Positions 34,102 through 42,640 of a DNA stretch of 64,000 nt are shown one piece after another (position 1 is the stretch's first letter; each line of letters begins with the position of its first letter). The notes beneath the pieces were generated by a model. That model did no database searches. It was not told the origin of the DNA and saw only the letters and a program-made list of their open reading frames with translations. Where the stretch lies: positions 1 to 64,000 of the forward strand of contig NZ_JBOITN010000024.1 in assembly GCF_050717545.1 (NCBI RefSeq), written 5' to 3'. Source of the DNA: Clostridium_AD sp050717545 (GTDB lineage: Bacteria > Bacillota > Clostridia > Clostridiales > Clostridiaceae). A program made the translations under genes and the position numbers.

Positions 34102-34608
34102 ATGTTTATAAAAAAAGATGAACGGGACCAGACAGTTAATCGTATAACAATGCGGTATACTTGTTTTTTTCAAACTATATTAATAGTTGCTTTGTTCATA
34201 ATATTTACTGTGAATAAGGATTTAAGGCTACTACCGCCATTTATAATATTTAATTATCCCATTTATATTTCCGTGAGCCCAGCAGTAGAATTTATAGCTA
34301 TATCACAATATATAGTTGTATTTGTTTCCCAGGCAATATTAAATAAACGCTTCGGAGGACCAACCAAACCAATAGTTTCTGAAAATAATAAGATGAGATT
34401 TATGGATGAGAGGGAACGTATGGTTTCTGACAAAGCTGTGAAGGTATCTTTTATTTTTTCCAATGTGGTTTTAATCACGTGGAGTATTATCCAGTTTTCT
34501 TTAAGTGGTAAATTAGATTTAACGCTTTCAATAATCTTTTTAGAAATAATTTTTTACAATATAATGAAGATAATACTACTTCACCATTATGGAGAGAATA
34601 TATCATGA
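34102..34608 (+). CDS. Four-helix membrane protein paired with XRE regulator
   Basis: 168 residues, not recognised by name. Four hydrophobic helices in two pairs surround a polar middle with NNKMRFMDERERMVSDKA; an N-terminal DERDQ repeats the same acidic-arginine theme. Such two-halved proteins next to a 65-residue XRE regulator are common in Firmicutes. The ATG at 34102 is preferred to 34090, which is only one base after AAGGGGG. Its stop overlaps the regulator start by four bases. Confidence 0.65.
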   Translation: MFIKKDERDQTVNRITMRYTCFFQTILIVALFIIFTVNKDLRLLPPFIIFNYPIYISVSPAVEFIAISQYIVVFVSQAILNKRFGGPTKPIVSENNKMRFMDERERMVSDKAVKVSFIFSNVVLITWSIIQFSLSGKLDLTLSIIFLEIIFYNIMKIILLHHYGENIS

Positions 34609-34802
34609 AAAATCGGGTAAAAGAATTCCGTAAGCAATTTCAATTAACTCAGGAAGAACTGGCATATAAATTAGGGGTTACTAGACAGACGATAATAGCT
34701 GTAGAAAATGATAAATATAATCCGACTTTAGAACTCGCGATGAGGCTATCAAGATATTTAAATACAACAATAGAAGAATTATTTGAATTACCTGAAAAAT
34801 AA
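34605..34802 (+). CDS. Small XRE-family transcriptional regulator
   Basis: 65 residues made of a single helix-turn-helix: LTQEELAYKLGVTRQTIIAVENDKYNPTLELAMRLSRYLNTTIEELF. This is the short YozG-like class of Cro/C1 regulators. It is translationally coupled (ATGA overlap) to the membrane protein, so the membrane protein may hold or modulate it. Confidence 0.9.
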   Translation: MKNRVKEFRKQFQLTQEELAYKLGVTRQTIIAVENDKYNPTLELAMRLSRYLNTTIEELFELPEK

Positions 34803-35087
34803 TATTTATATAACAGTTGCCTTTAACATAACTAGAAATTGTAATTGTTAAGGCCATAATATGAAACCAATAGTAGCGGATGTTGTTTTTTTCAATTTAG
34901 TGACCCAGTAGCTATAGATAAGGCTTGCAGATAAAATTTAGATTGACAATGAATAAAAATAAATATACAATTAAATTTAGTAAAATTAAGTTTAATATAA
35001 TTAAGTTTAATAAAATTGAACGAGTTCGAAAAAGTAAATTTGTTAAATTAGTATAATATATAGTATAAAAGTGGAGGGAGCAAAAAC

Positions 35088-35567
35088 ATGGGATTTTATG
35101 ATTTTTCAGCAAAAGAAATGGATGGTAAAGATATAAAAATGGAAACTTATAAGGGTAAAGTAGTTTTAGTTGTAAACACTGCAAGTAAATGTGGGTTAAC
35201 ACCTCAATTTGCAGGGCTTGAAGAGTTATATGAGGAATATAATGAAAAAGGTTTGGAAATTTTAGGGTTTCCATGCAACCAATTTGCAAAACAAGACTCA
35301 GGAAGTAATGAAGAAATAAATAATTTTTGTCTATTAAATTATGGAGTTAGTTTTACAATGTTTGAAAAAATAGAAGTAAATGGTTCAAATGCGCATCCAT
35401 TATATAAATATTTAAAAAGTGAAGCAAAGGGCTTAATAAGTAAGGAAATAAAATGGAACTTTACTAAATTCCTAATAGACTCTGCTGGAAATGTAATTAA
35501 AAGATATGGACCAACAACTAATCCATTAAATATAAAAGGGGATATAGAAGCTCTGCTAAAAAAATAA
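35088..35567 (+). CDS. Glutathione peroxidase family protein
   Basis: 159 residues, the usual length of the family. The peroxidatic cysteine is in NTASKCGLTPQF, followed by GFPCNQFAKQDSG and WNFTKFLIDSAG, with the Cys, Gln, Trp and Asn active-site set present. In GFPCNQ a second Cys replaces the Ser of the paralogue at 17188. It probably reduces peroxides with a thioredoxin-type donor. GGAGGGAG precedes the ATG. Monocistronic. Confidence 0.93.
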   Translation: MGFYDFSAKEMDGKDIKMETYKGKVVLVVNTASKCGLTPQFAGLEELYEEYNEKGLEILGFPCNQFAKQDSGSNEEINNFCLLNYGVSFTMFEKIEVNGSNAHPLYKYLKSEAKGLISKEIKWNFTKFLIDSAGNVIKRYGPTTNPLNIKGDIEALLKK

Positions 35568-35600
35568 AGGTCAAAAATTAAAGTAAGTTATAACATGTAA

Positions 35601-35626
35601 GGCTCCTCTTTTGAGGAGCTTTTTAT
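35601..35626 (+). terminator. Terminator after second glutathione peroxidase
   Basis: GGCTCCTC-TTTT-GAGGAGCT followed by TTTT. Confidence 0.92.
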
Positions 35627-35798
35627 GTTTAAAAAGGGATAATGATTAGTAAGAATCATGGCCATGAATAATATTATTAAATTGTGATATAATATATATA
35701 AATAGTAATAAAGAAACAATTTGTATCAATTTAATTAAAAAAAATAATAATAATAATAGAGTTAATATATAATTTGTGTATATGGGAGATGAATGTGT

Positions 35799-37181
35799 AT
35801 GGCGGAAACAATTATAAGAATACAAAGCATTGAACTTGAGGGTTTTAAAAATATTCAAAAGGGAACTATTGATCTACTAAGTTATCGACAAAAAAACTAT
35901 TATACTGGTAATGCTGATATAGTTGGTATTTATGGACAAAATGGTTCAGGTAAAACAACTATAATAGACGCATTTAGACTGTTTAAAATAATATCCAGTG
36001 GTGAAAAGTTACCTGATGATATTAAAAATTATATACACGAACTAGAAGAAAAAGCAATATTGAAATTTGTTTTTTATGTTGAAAAAAAAGACATAAAGTT
36101 TTTAGTGTATTATGAATTTGGTTTAAGGAGAAAAGATGATGGAGCCCAGTTATATAATGAGAAAATAAGTTATTCTCAAGTTAGTGAAGATAAGAAAAAA
36201 AGAAAAATTGATATAATAGAATATGTTGTAGATTCAACCAATGCTTCTATTTTACCAAAAATACGGTACAATGAACTAACAAGGAATAATAAAGAAAATG
36301 AATTTAATCTTGAAGTTTGTAAAAGACTATCAATAAAGGAGAAAACCTCCTTTATATTTAATGATAGTTTAGAAGAAATCTTTAAAAATAATTCTACAAA
36401 TCTTGATTATTATTATATTATTAATGCCATAAAACGTTTTGCTAGAGTAAATTTATTTGTGATAACAAATGAACATTCAGCGTCTATTAGCTTAAATTTT
36501 ATGCCATTAAGTTTTAGAATGGAAAATAGTGAGGGCGTAACAAGTGGTGATATAGCAATTAATTTATTAGGAACATCTAATATAGATAAAAAAAGTTATG
36601 ATATAGCGGTCTTAATTATAAAACAATTAAATGTTGTATTAAGCACTATCATTCCAAATTTACAATTAGAGATTAATAATTTAGGAAATGAAATATCTAA
36701 AACTGGAGAGGAAATGATTATAATACAACTGCTTTCTATTAAAAAGGAAATAAAAATTCCTCTTAAATATGAATCAGAAGGTATAAAAAAGATAATTTCT
36801 ATTTTAAGTACATTAATTTCTATGTTTAATAATCCCTCAATTTGTTTAATTGTTGATGAACTAGATTCTGGTATATTCGAGTATTTATTAGGTGAATTAT
36901 TAAAAATAATTGAGCAAGAAGGAAAAGGTCAGTTTATATTTACGTCACATAATCTACGAGCACTCGAGATGCTTCAGAAAGAGTCATTGGTGTTTAGTAC
37001 AACAAATCCACAAAATAGGTTTATAAGAATAACTAACGTAAAAACTAACAACAATCTTAGAAATGTATATCTACGTGGGGTGGACCTAGGTGGACTTAAT
37101 GAGTGTGTTTATGAGGAAACCAATAGTTTTGAGATTGCTCATGCCTTTAGAAAAGCAGGTGAGGTTTTTGGGAAAAAGTAA
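35799..37181 (+). CDS. ABC-type AAA ATPase of a putative defence pair
   Basis: 460 residues of the RecF/OLD-like ABC ATPase group. IELEGFKNIQKG opens the N-terminal strand typical of the group. Walker A is GQNGSGKTT (46-54), an ABC-signature-like YESEGIKKIISIL precedes Walker B SICLIVDELDSG (about 347-358), and the switch His is in FTSHNL (about 381-386). The middle 200 residues are not recognised. No coiled-coil arm as long as in SMC proteins is seen. The last 14 bases overlap the TOPRIM-like gene. The pair resembles PARIS- or AbiL-like anti-phage modules in layout. The ATG at 35799 sits 8 bases after GGAGAT. Confidence 0.78.
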   Translation: MAETIIRIQSIELEGFKNIQKGTIDLLSYRQKNYYTGNADIVGIYGQNGSGKTTIIDAFRLFKIISSGEKLPDDIKNYIHELEEKAILKFVFYVEKKDIKFLVYYEFGLRRKDDGAQLYNEKISYSQVSEDKKKRKIDIIEYVVDSTNASILPKIRYNELTRNNKENEFNLEVCKRLSIKEKTSFIFNDSLEEIFKNNSTNLDYYYIINAIKRFARVNLFVITNEHSASISLNFMPLSFRMENSEGVTSGDIAINLLGTSNIDKKSYDIAVLIIKQLNVVLSTIIPNLQLEINNLGNEISKTGEEMIIIQLLSIKKEIKIPLKYESEGIKKIISILSTLISMFNNPSICLIVDELDSGIFEYLLGELLKIIEQEGKGQFIFTSHNLRALEMLQKESLVFSTTNPQNRFIRITNVKTNNNLRNVYLRGVDLGGLNECVYEETNSFEIAHAFRKAGEVFGKK

Positions 37182-37884
37182 GAAAATAGTCTTATTTATA
37201 GTTGAGGGAGTTACAGATAAAAATTCATTAGCTTTAATATTATCTAAGATAATTGAAAAAGATAAAATTGTAAGATTCAAGATTATTAATGGTGACATGA
37301 CCGCTGAAAATGGAGTTAATGCCAGCAATATACTAACTAAGATTACGAATTATATAAAAGATTTTATAACTTGCGATGTCTATAAAAAAAGTGATATTTT
37401 AAATGTAATTCATTTAGTAGATATGGATGGTGCATACATTAAGGATGATTTAATATTGCAAAAAAATCATGAAAACAGTAAAAGCGATGATAGTATTGAG
37501 TACAGTACTGAGAATATATATGCTAAAAATATTGAAAATATAAAAAGTCGTAATAAACAAAAATCTCAGATACTTAGCAAATTAGCAGCCACCGATACTG
37601 TGTATGGTAATTTGTCCTATGGAATATACTTTTTTTCTTCTAATTTAGAGCATGTAATGCATAATAGGCAGTGTGTATTATCACATGAAAAAAGAAAATA
37701 TGCACACATGTTTGAAGATAAGTTTGCCCAAAGTCCACTTGCTTTTGTTGAATTTATGAATGACTCAGAATTTGCACTAACTGGTGACTATGATGATACC
37801 TGGGATTTTATAAAAAAGGATGTTAATTCTTTAAAACGATATACTAATTTTAATTTATATCTAAATACAATAAAAACAGAATAA
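37168..37884 (+). CDS. TOPRIM-like partner of the ABC ATPase
   Basis: 238 residues. The start KKIVLFIVEGVTDKNSL (Glu13) and HLVDMDGAY (Asp85-x-Asp87) reproduce the TOPRIM acidic set found in OLD, GajA and DUF4435-type nucleases. The rest is not recognised. The TTG at 37168 follows AGGTGAGG inside the ATPase gene and gives a 14-bp overlap, so the two are made together. By family, an ATPase plus TOPRIM pair suggests nucleic-acid surveillance and cleavage after phage infection; neither activity is shown by sequence. Confidence 0.68.
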   Translation: MGKSKKIVLFIVEGVTDKNSLALILSKIIEKDKIVRFKIINGDMTAENGVNASNILTKITNYIKDFITCDVYKKSDILNVIHLVDMDGAYIKDDLILQKNHENSKSDDSIEYSTENIYAKNIENIKSRNKQKSQILSKLAATDTVYGNLSYGIYFFSSNLEHVMHNRQCVLSHEKRKYAHMFEDKFAQSPLAFVEFMNDSEFALTGDYDDTWDFIKKDVNSLKRYTNFNLYLNTIKTE

Positions 37885-37891
37885 ATAAGTT

Positions 37892-37928
37892 AAATGCCGT
37901 GAGAGTTAAAACTTTACGGCATTTTTAT
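37892..37928 (+). terminator. Terminator after ATPase-TOPRIM pair
   Basis: AAATGCCGT pairs with ACGGCATTT, with additional pairing across AGAGTT/AACTTT, then TTT. Confidence 0.88.
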
Positions 37929-38236
37929 TATTAATAATCTTTATTTTTTCATCTATAGTAAATTATCCTCTTCAGGTATTTATATTTTTGAATTAAATTA
38001 GTAGGGTTATTGTATTAAACTTAGCAAAAACTGTCTACTCAACCCACTGATTTGGCTAGTAATAGATTAAATAAATATTATAATATAGTTAGAGATGAAT
38101 CTTTTAGAAAGTCATGTGATTGTAAATTTATGATTGGTTGACAATAGGTAGCTCATCATGGAAATAATGGCGTAGATTAGTTTAAAGTTGGACATATCAA
38201 CTTAGGTATGTTACCAGAAAATAAGGGAGGATTTAT
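37929..38236 (+). promoter_or_regulatory. Upstream region of sugar cassette with left inverted repeat
   Basis: About 300 bases without a gene. It contains, at 38017-38038, a 22-bp sequence (starting AAACTTAGCAAAAACT) whose exact reverse complement recurs at 41364-41385, just before the AraC regulator. It may be an operator for that regulator or one end of a moved cassette. GGGAGGATTT at the end is the ribosome site of the ThuA-like gene. Confidence 0.6.
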
Positions 38237-38941
38237 ATGAATAGAAAAGCACTAATAGTACGTGGGGGTTGGGATGGACATGAACCGGAATTAGTTTCAG
38301 AAAGAATGAATAAAGCTTTACAAAATGAAGGTTTCGATGTGGAGATATCAGATACTTTAGATATTTATTTAGATGTTGAACATTTATTAACAAAAGATTT
38401 AATCGTATCATTATGGACTATGGGTACAATTACCAAAGAACAATGTAATGGTGTTATGGAAGCAATTGAAAAGGGAGTAGGATTAGCTGGTAGTCATGGT
38501 GGAATGTGTGATTCTTATAGAGAAAATGTAGACTGGCAATTTATGACTGGTGGTCAATGGGTTGCACATCCAGGTGGAGAAGTTGATTATGAAGTTAATA
38601 TTAAATGGTCAACAAGTCCAATAACCTATGGTCTTAAAGATTACAAAATACACAGTGAGCAATATTACGTGCAGGTAGACCCTTGCATAGAAGTTTTAGC
38701 CACAACAAATTTTCCTAATCATCCAGGACCATATACATCAAATAGGTTTGTTACTGTGCCAATAACATGGACAAAACGGTGGGGAAAAGGAAGAGTTTTT
38801 TATACTTCTATGGGACATCATGATAACGTTTTTGATATTCCAGAAGCAATGACAATGATGGTAAGAGGTATGCTTTGGGCTGCTGATGGTAAAAAAGTAG
38901 CGGATGAGAATTCTGAATTTTCATTATATGAAAATAAATAA
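38237..38941 (+). CDS. ThuA domain protein
   Basis: 234 residues of the ThuA-like group (class I glutamine-amidotransferase-like fold, first described from trehalose use in rhizobia). GGWDGHEPELVSERM, the central GLAGSHGGMCDSYREN and PITWTKRWGKGRVFYTSMGHHDN are the recognisable blocks. The fold would bind a sugar or keto-sugar; the precise reaction is unknown. It heads a three-gene unit with two Gfo/Idh/MocA dehydrogenases, so a role in catabolism or remodelling of a cyclitol or disaccharide is likely. Confidence 0.85.
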   Translation: MNRKALIVRGGWDGHEPELVSERMNKALQNEGFDVEISDTLDIYLDVEHLLTKDLIVSLWTMGTITKEQCNGVMEAIEKGVGLAGSHGGMCDSYRENVDWQFMTGGQWVAHPGGEVDYEVNIKWSTSPITYGLKDYKIHSEQYYVQVDPCIEVLATTNFPNHPGPYTSNRFVTVPITWTKRWGKGRVFYTSMGHHDNVFDIPEAMTMMVRGMLWAADGKKVADENSEFSLYENK

Positions 38942-38968
38942 AATTTGTATAAAGAAGGAGAAGATAAT

Positions 38969-40018
38969 ATGAGTATTAAATTAGGAATCATTGGATATGG
39001 AGGAATGGCAAGATGGCATCAGTCAAATGCTTCAAGAGCTGGAGTAGAAGTAGTGGCTGCTTATGATATTGAACAAACTCAGGTTGAGGATGCTATAAAA
39101 GATGGTTTAAAGGGATATTATAAACTAGATGAGTTTTTAGCTGATGCTAGCATTAATTTAGTTTTAGTTGCAACGCCAAATAATGTGCACAAGGAATTAG
39201 CAGTTGCTGCTATGGACGCAGGTAAAAATGTAATGTGCGAAAAACCAGTTGCTATGTCCGTAGCAGAAATTGATGAAATGATTGAAGCTTCTAAGAGAAA
39301 CAATGTAATATTTACAGTACATCAAAACAGAAGATGGGATAAAGATTATAAGACTATAAAGCATATTTATGAAAGTGGAGAACTTGGAAAAGTATTTTCT
39401 GTTCAATCAAAGCTTTATGGTTCTGGAGGACTTACTCATGGATGGAGAGGTGTTCCTGAATTTGGTGGAGGTATGGTGCTCGACTGGGGAGTTCACTTCT
39501 TAGATCAATTATTATACATGATACCAGGTAAGGTTACTTCTGTTTATGCTAGGACTCACAGTGTAATTAATCCACTAGTTGATGACTACTTTAATATAAT
39601 TTTACAATTTGAGAATGGGGTTACAGCTCAGTCTGAACTGGGAACTTTCATGTTAAAGGATACTCCAAGATGGTATATGGCAGGAGATTTGGGCACAGCA
39701 GTTATTGAAGATTTTAGTGCAGAAAAAGGATCAATTACAAAGGTTTCAGATTTGGCAAGAAACATCGAACCTATCATAATTCAAACTTCAGCAGGTCCTA
39801 CAAGAACTTTTGCACCACAACCTCCTGAAACAAAGGTTGTGATTGAATTGCCAAATGTTGATACAGACTGGGTAGAACTGTATAAGAATGTTGCTGCGAC
39901 TATAGAGGGTAAAGAAGAATTAATAGTTAAACCTTGTGAAGTTAGAAGGGTAATTTGTTTGATAGAAGCTGTTTTTGAGTCAGCTAAAACCGGTAAGGCA
40001 ATTCAATTTGAAAGTTAA
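38969..40018 (+). CDS. Gfo/Idh/MocA family oxidoreductase
   Basis: 349 residues. An N-terminal NAD(P)-binding Rossmann fold (LGIIGYGGMARWH) is followed by the family motif MCEKPVAM with the catalytic Lys, and a C-terminal alpha/beta domain with GGGMVLDWGVHFLDQLLYM holding the Asp/His pair. It probably oxidises or reduces a sugar or cyclitol. The ATG at 38969 follows GAAGGAGAAG; the TTG at 38945 has no site. It is 27 bp after the ThuA gene and in the same operon. Confidence 0.9.
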   Translation: MSIKLGIIGYGGMARWHQSNASRAGVEVVAAYDIEQTQVEDAIKDGLKGYYKLDEFLADASINLVLVATPNNVHKELAVAAMDAGKNVMCEKPVAMSVAEIDEMIEASKRNNVIFTVHQNRRWDKDYKTIKHIYESGELGKVFSVQSKLYGSGGLTHGWRGVPEFGGGMVLDWGVHFLDQLLYMIPGKVTSVYARTHSVINPLVDDYFNIILQFENGVTAQSELGTFMLKDTPRWYMAGDLGTAVIEDFSAEKGSITKVSDLARNIEPIIIQTSAGPTRTFAPQPPETKVVIELPNVDTDWVELYKNVAATIEGKEELIVKPCEVRRVICLIEAVFESAKTGKAIQFES

Positions 40019-40088
40019 TTGTAATATTATATTTATATTTGATATATAGAAATTAAAACTGGGCATAAACAATTGGGAGGTATAGGGA

Positions 40089-41192
40089 ATGCGTAAAATA
40101 AAAGTTGGAGTGGTAGGCTGTGGATGTATAAGTGATATTTATCTAACAAATCTAAAAAGTATGTTTAGTAATATTGAATTAGTAGGTTGTGCTGACCTAA
40201 TACAAGAGAGAGCAACTGAGAAGGCACAAAAATATGAAATAAAGTCATATCCAAATGATAATAGATGCGCTGCTATATATGAAGATAAAGAAATTGAAAT
40301 AATAGTTAACTTAACAACTCCACTAGATCATGTTGAAGTTTCTTTAAGAGCTCTGGAATATGGAAAGCATGTACACGGAGAAAAACCGCTTGCAGTTAAT
40401 CGTGAAGATGCGAAAAAAATCATTGAACTTGCCAAAACTAAGGGATTAATGGTCGGATGTGCTCCAGATACGTTTTTAGGTGGGGGACTTCAAACTTGTA
40501 GAAAGCTAATAGATGATGGATGGATAGGAACTCCTGTGGCTTTAACCGCTTTTATGACTTGTCATGGACATGAAAGCTGGCATCCAGATCCAGAGTTCTA
40601 CTATAAGGTAGGCGCTGGTCCTATGCTCGATATGGGACCATATTATGTTACTGCACTGGTATCACTACTGGGGCCAATAAAAAGAGTTACTGGATCTACA
40701 AAAATAACCTACTCCGAAAGAACAATTACAAGTGAAAAGAAATTTGGTGATAAAATAAAAGTAGAAATTCCAACTCATGTTGCAGGTATAATAGATTTTG
40801 AAAATGGTGCTATTGGAACACTAATTACAAGTTTTGATGTTTGGGATGCACATTTACCGAGTATTGAGATTTACGGTAGTGAGGGTTCATTAAGCGTTCC
40901 TGATCCTAATACATTTGGAGGACCAGTTTTAGTTAAAAGAGCAAATCAAAAAGAATGGATGGAGATTCCACTTTCTCATAATTTTTCAGATAATAGTCGT
41001 GGAATTGGAGTAGCAGATATGGCTAATGCAATTCGCAGTGAAAGAAAAAACAGAGCAAGTGGTGAACTTGGATATCATGTTTTAGATGTCATGCTTGGTT
41101 TTCAAGATGCGTCTGAATCAGGACTACACTATAATTTAATGAGTACATGTGAAAAACCAGAAGCGCTGGAGATGGATGTAAAGTTTGAATAG
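40089..41192 (+). CDS. Gfo/Idh/MocA family oxidoreductase, second
   Basis: 367 residues, a second dehydrogenase of the same superfamily but clearly diverged from its neighbour. VGVVGCGCISDIYL is the Rossmann loop, HGEKPLAVN holds the Lys, and GAGPMLDMGPYYVTALVSLLGP the Asp/His region. Two different Gfo/Idh/MocA proteins with a ThuA protein suggest a redox pair acting on one substrate (oxidise, modify, reduce). TTGGGAGG precedes the ATG. The sugar is not known. Confidence 0.9.
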   Translation: MRKIKVGVVGCGCISDIYLTNLKSMFSNIELVGCADLIQERATEKAQKYEIKSYPNDNRCAAIYEDKEIEIIVNLTTPLDHVEVSLRALEYGKHVHGEKPLAVNREDAKKIIELAKTKGLMVGCAPDTFLGGGLQTCRKLIDDGWIGTPVALTAFMTCHGHESWHPDPEFYYKVGAGPMLDMGPYYVTALVSLLGPIKRVTGSTKITYSERTITSEKKFGDKIKVEIPTHVAGIIDFENGAIGTLITSFDVWDAHLPSIEIYGSEGSLSVPDPNTFGGPVLVKRANQKEWMEIPLSHNFSDNSRGIGVADMANAIRSERKNRASGELGYHVLDVMLGFQDASESGLHYNLMSTCEKPEALEMDVKFE

Positions 41193-41363
41193 AATATAAG
41201 TTCATAATACTTGGGTAAATGGATTAGCTATTTTATTAAGCAGAGAGAATTTTGTTTTAAGCAACATTTAATTTATGACGGCTACTATTTAGTATCCGTT
41301 TTTTTTTACGTTAAGCTCCAGTTGAATTTAAAAGACATTACCTTAGGGTAATTAAAAAGAGCG

Positions 41364-41385
41364 GTAGACAGTTTTTGCTAAGTTT
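41364..41385 (+). repeat. Right 22-bp inverted repeat at sugar cassette
   Basis: Exact reverse complement of 38017-38038 (it ends with AGTTTTTGCTAAGTTT). It lies 38 bp before the AraC start and within its promoter zone. The match stops abruptly on both sides. Confidence 0.85.
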
Positions 41386-41422
41386 GATATTATTAATATG
41401 ATATATTTTGAGGAGGTCTAGG

Positions 41423-42262
41423 ATGGAAGCATTTCATGAAAATAGATCATACAGAGAAGGTATTAATGTATCAATTAGTAAAAGTAATAGCTTAGAATTT
41501 CTAGCCCATTGGCACGTTGATATAGAAATAATATACGTTTGCGAAGGTAGCATCCGTGTTGGAATAAATAATGAGAGTAGAGTACTTACAAAAGGTGAAA
41601 TAGCAATTTGTTCTAGTGGTGATATTCACTATTACGATAGTATGGGGATGGAGAGCTCTAGTATAATGTTAATATTTAATCCAGAACTTATCGGATGCAA
41701 GAGTGGATGGCCTGAGGAAAGTATATTTACATGCCCATTTATTAATAGTGAATTAAATATTCAAAATGGTAAGTCAACCGAAATTTCAAGTAGAATTTTA
41801 AAATTGCTTAATTATATTTATGAGGAAATAAATCAGGAAAATCAGTGTTATGATTTTTTTGTCACAAGCAAGATTTTTGAACTTTGTGGTATATTACTTA
41901 GATATTTTCCTTCAAGCACTTTAAATGTAAAAAAAGATAACAGGAATCTTTCGCTGATTAAGGCAATGAAGAGGACCATTGAATATATTGAAAATAATTA
42001 CAGTGAAGATATTACACTTACGGTCGCAGCTAAGAAAGCAAATTTAAGTATGTTTTATTTTTCTAGAGTATTTAAGGACATCTCAGGAATGAATTATAAA
42101 ACATATTTAAATTTAGTAAGGGTTAATAAGGCAGAGGTTATGATAAAAATAAGTAATAAACCTATTACAGAAATTGCATTTGAGTGTGGGTTCAATAGTA
42201 TTAGAACTTTCAATAGGGTTTACAAAACAGTAAAAGGAACTATACCGTCTAATGGAAGATGA
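41423..42262 (+). CDS. AraC family transcriptional regulator
   Basis: 279 residues. The N-terminal part (about 10-130) is a cupin-like sugar-sensing domain (FLAHWHVDIEIIYVCEGSI). The C-terminal part (about 185-279) has the two helix-turn-helix motifs LTVAAKKANLSMFYFSRVFK and ITEIAFECGFNSIRTFNRVYK. The ATG at 41423 follows GAGGAGG. The last residues (TIPSNGR) are shorter than the usual PxxYR tail and run into a DUF362 remnant, so the 3' end may have been altered. It probably regulates the ThuA/Gfo-Idh-MocA unit. Confidence 0.9.
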   Translation: MEAFHENRSYREGINVSISKSNSLEFLAHWHVDIEIIYVCEGSIRVGINNESRVLTKGEIAICSSGDIHYYDSMGMESSSIMLIFNPELIGCKSGWPEESIFTCPFINSELNIQNGKSTEISSRILKLLNYIYEEINQENQCYDFFVTSKIFELCGILLRYFPSSTLNVKKDNRNLSLIKAMKRTIEYIENNYSEDITLTVAAKKANLSMFYFSRVFKDISGMNYKTYLNLVRVNKAEVMIKISNKPITEIAFECGFNSIRTFNRVYKTVKGTIPSNGR

Positions 42263-42271
42263 TGGTGATGA

Positions 42272-42499
42272 ACGCATTCAGGTCTTGTGATTGGTGGCAC
42301 AGACTCTGTTGCAATAGACACCATTGCTGCGCGCTTTTTAGGATTCAAAGTTGATGCAATCAGGTATTTGTGGGATTTAAAAAACATGAATTATGGGGTT
42401 GGAGAAGTTGAACAAATGAATATCCGCGGAATGTCACTAGTAGATGCAGAAAAAGCTTTTAGCAAGGCTGTATATGGTCAGGAATTTTCAGTAGACTAA
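42272..42499 (+). pseudogene. DUF362 protein, C-terminal remnant
   Basis: The frame reads SGLVIGGTDSVAIDTIAARFLGFKVDAIRYL and about 45 more residues, which matches the C-terminal part of DUF362 iron-sulfur-associated proteins. The N-terminal two thirds are missing and no ribosome site precedes it. It begins 10 bp after the AraC stop, so a deletion probably joined the two genes. Confidence 0.65.
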
Positions 42500-42640
42500 A
42501 TATGTATGTGAATTTAGATGAAGACGTACTTCATCTTTTTTTTTGTGCTTAATATGTGGACAAGTCGTAACTTTGGTTATATTCTTAGTAGTATGTAAAT
42601 TATAAATTATCTAAATCTATTTTTAAAAGGGGATAATATT

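Noticed and set aside
34960..35035. AT-rich direct repeat around ATTAAGTTTAATA
   Set aside because: Two imperfect copies in very AT-rich sequence; likely chance.
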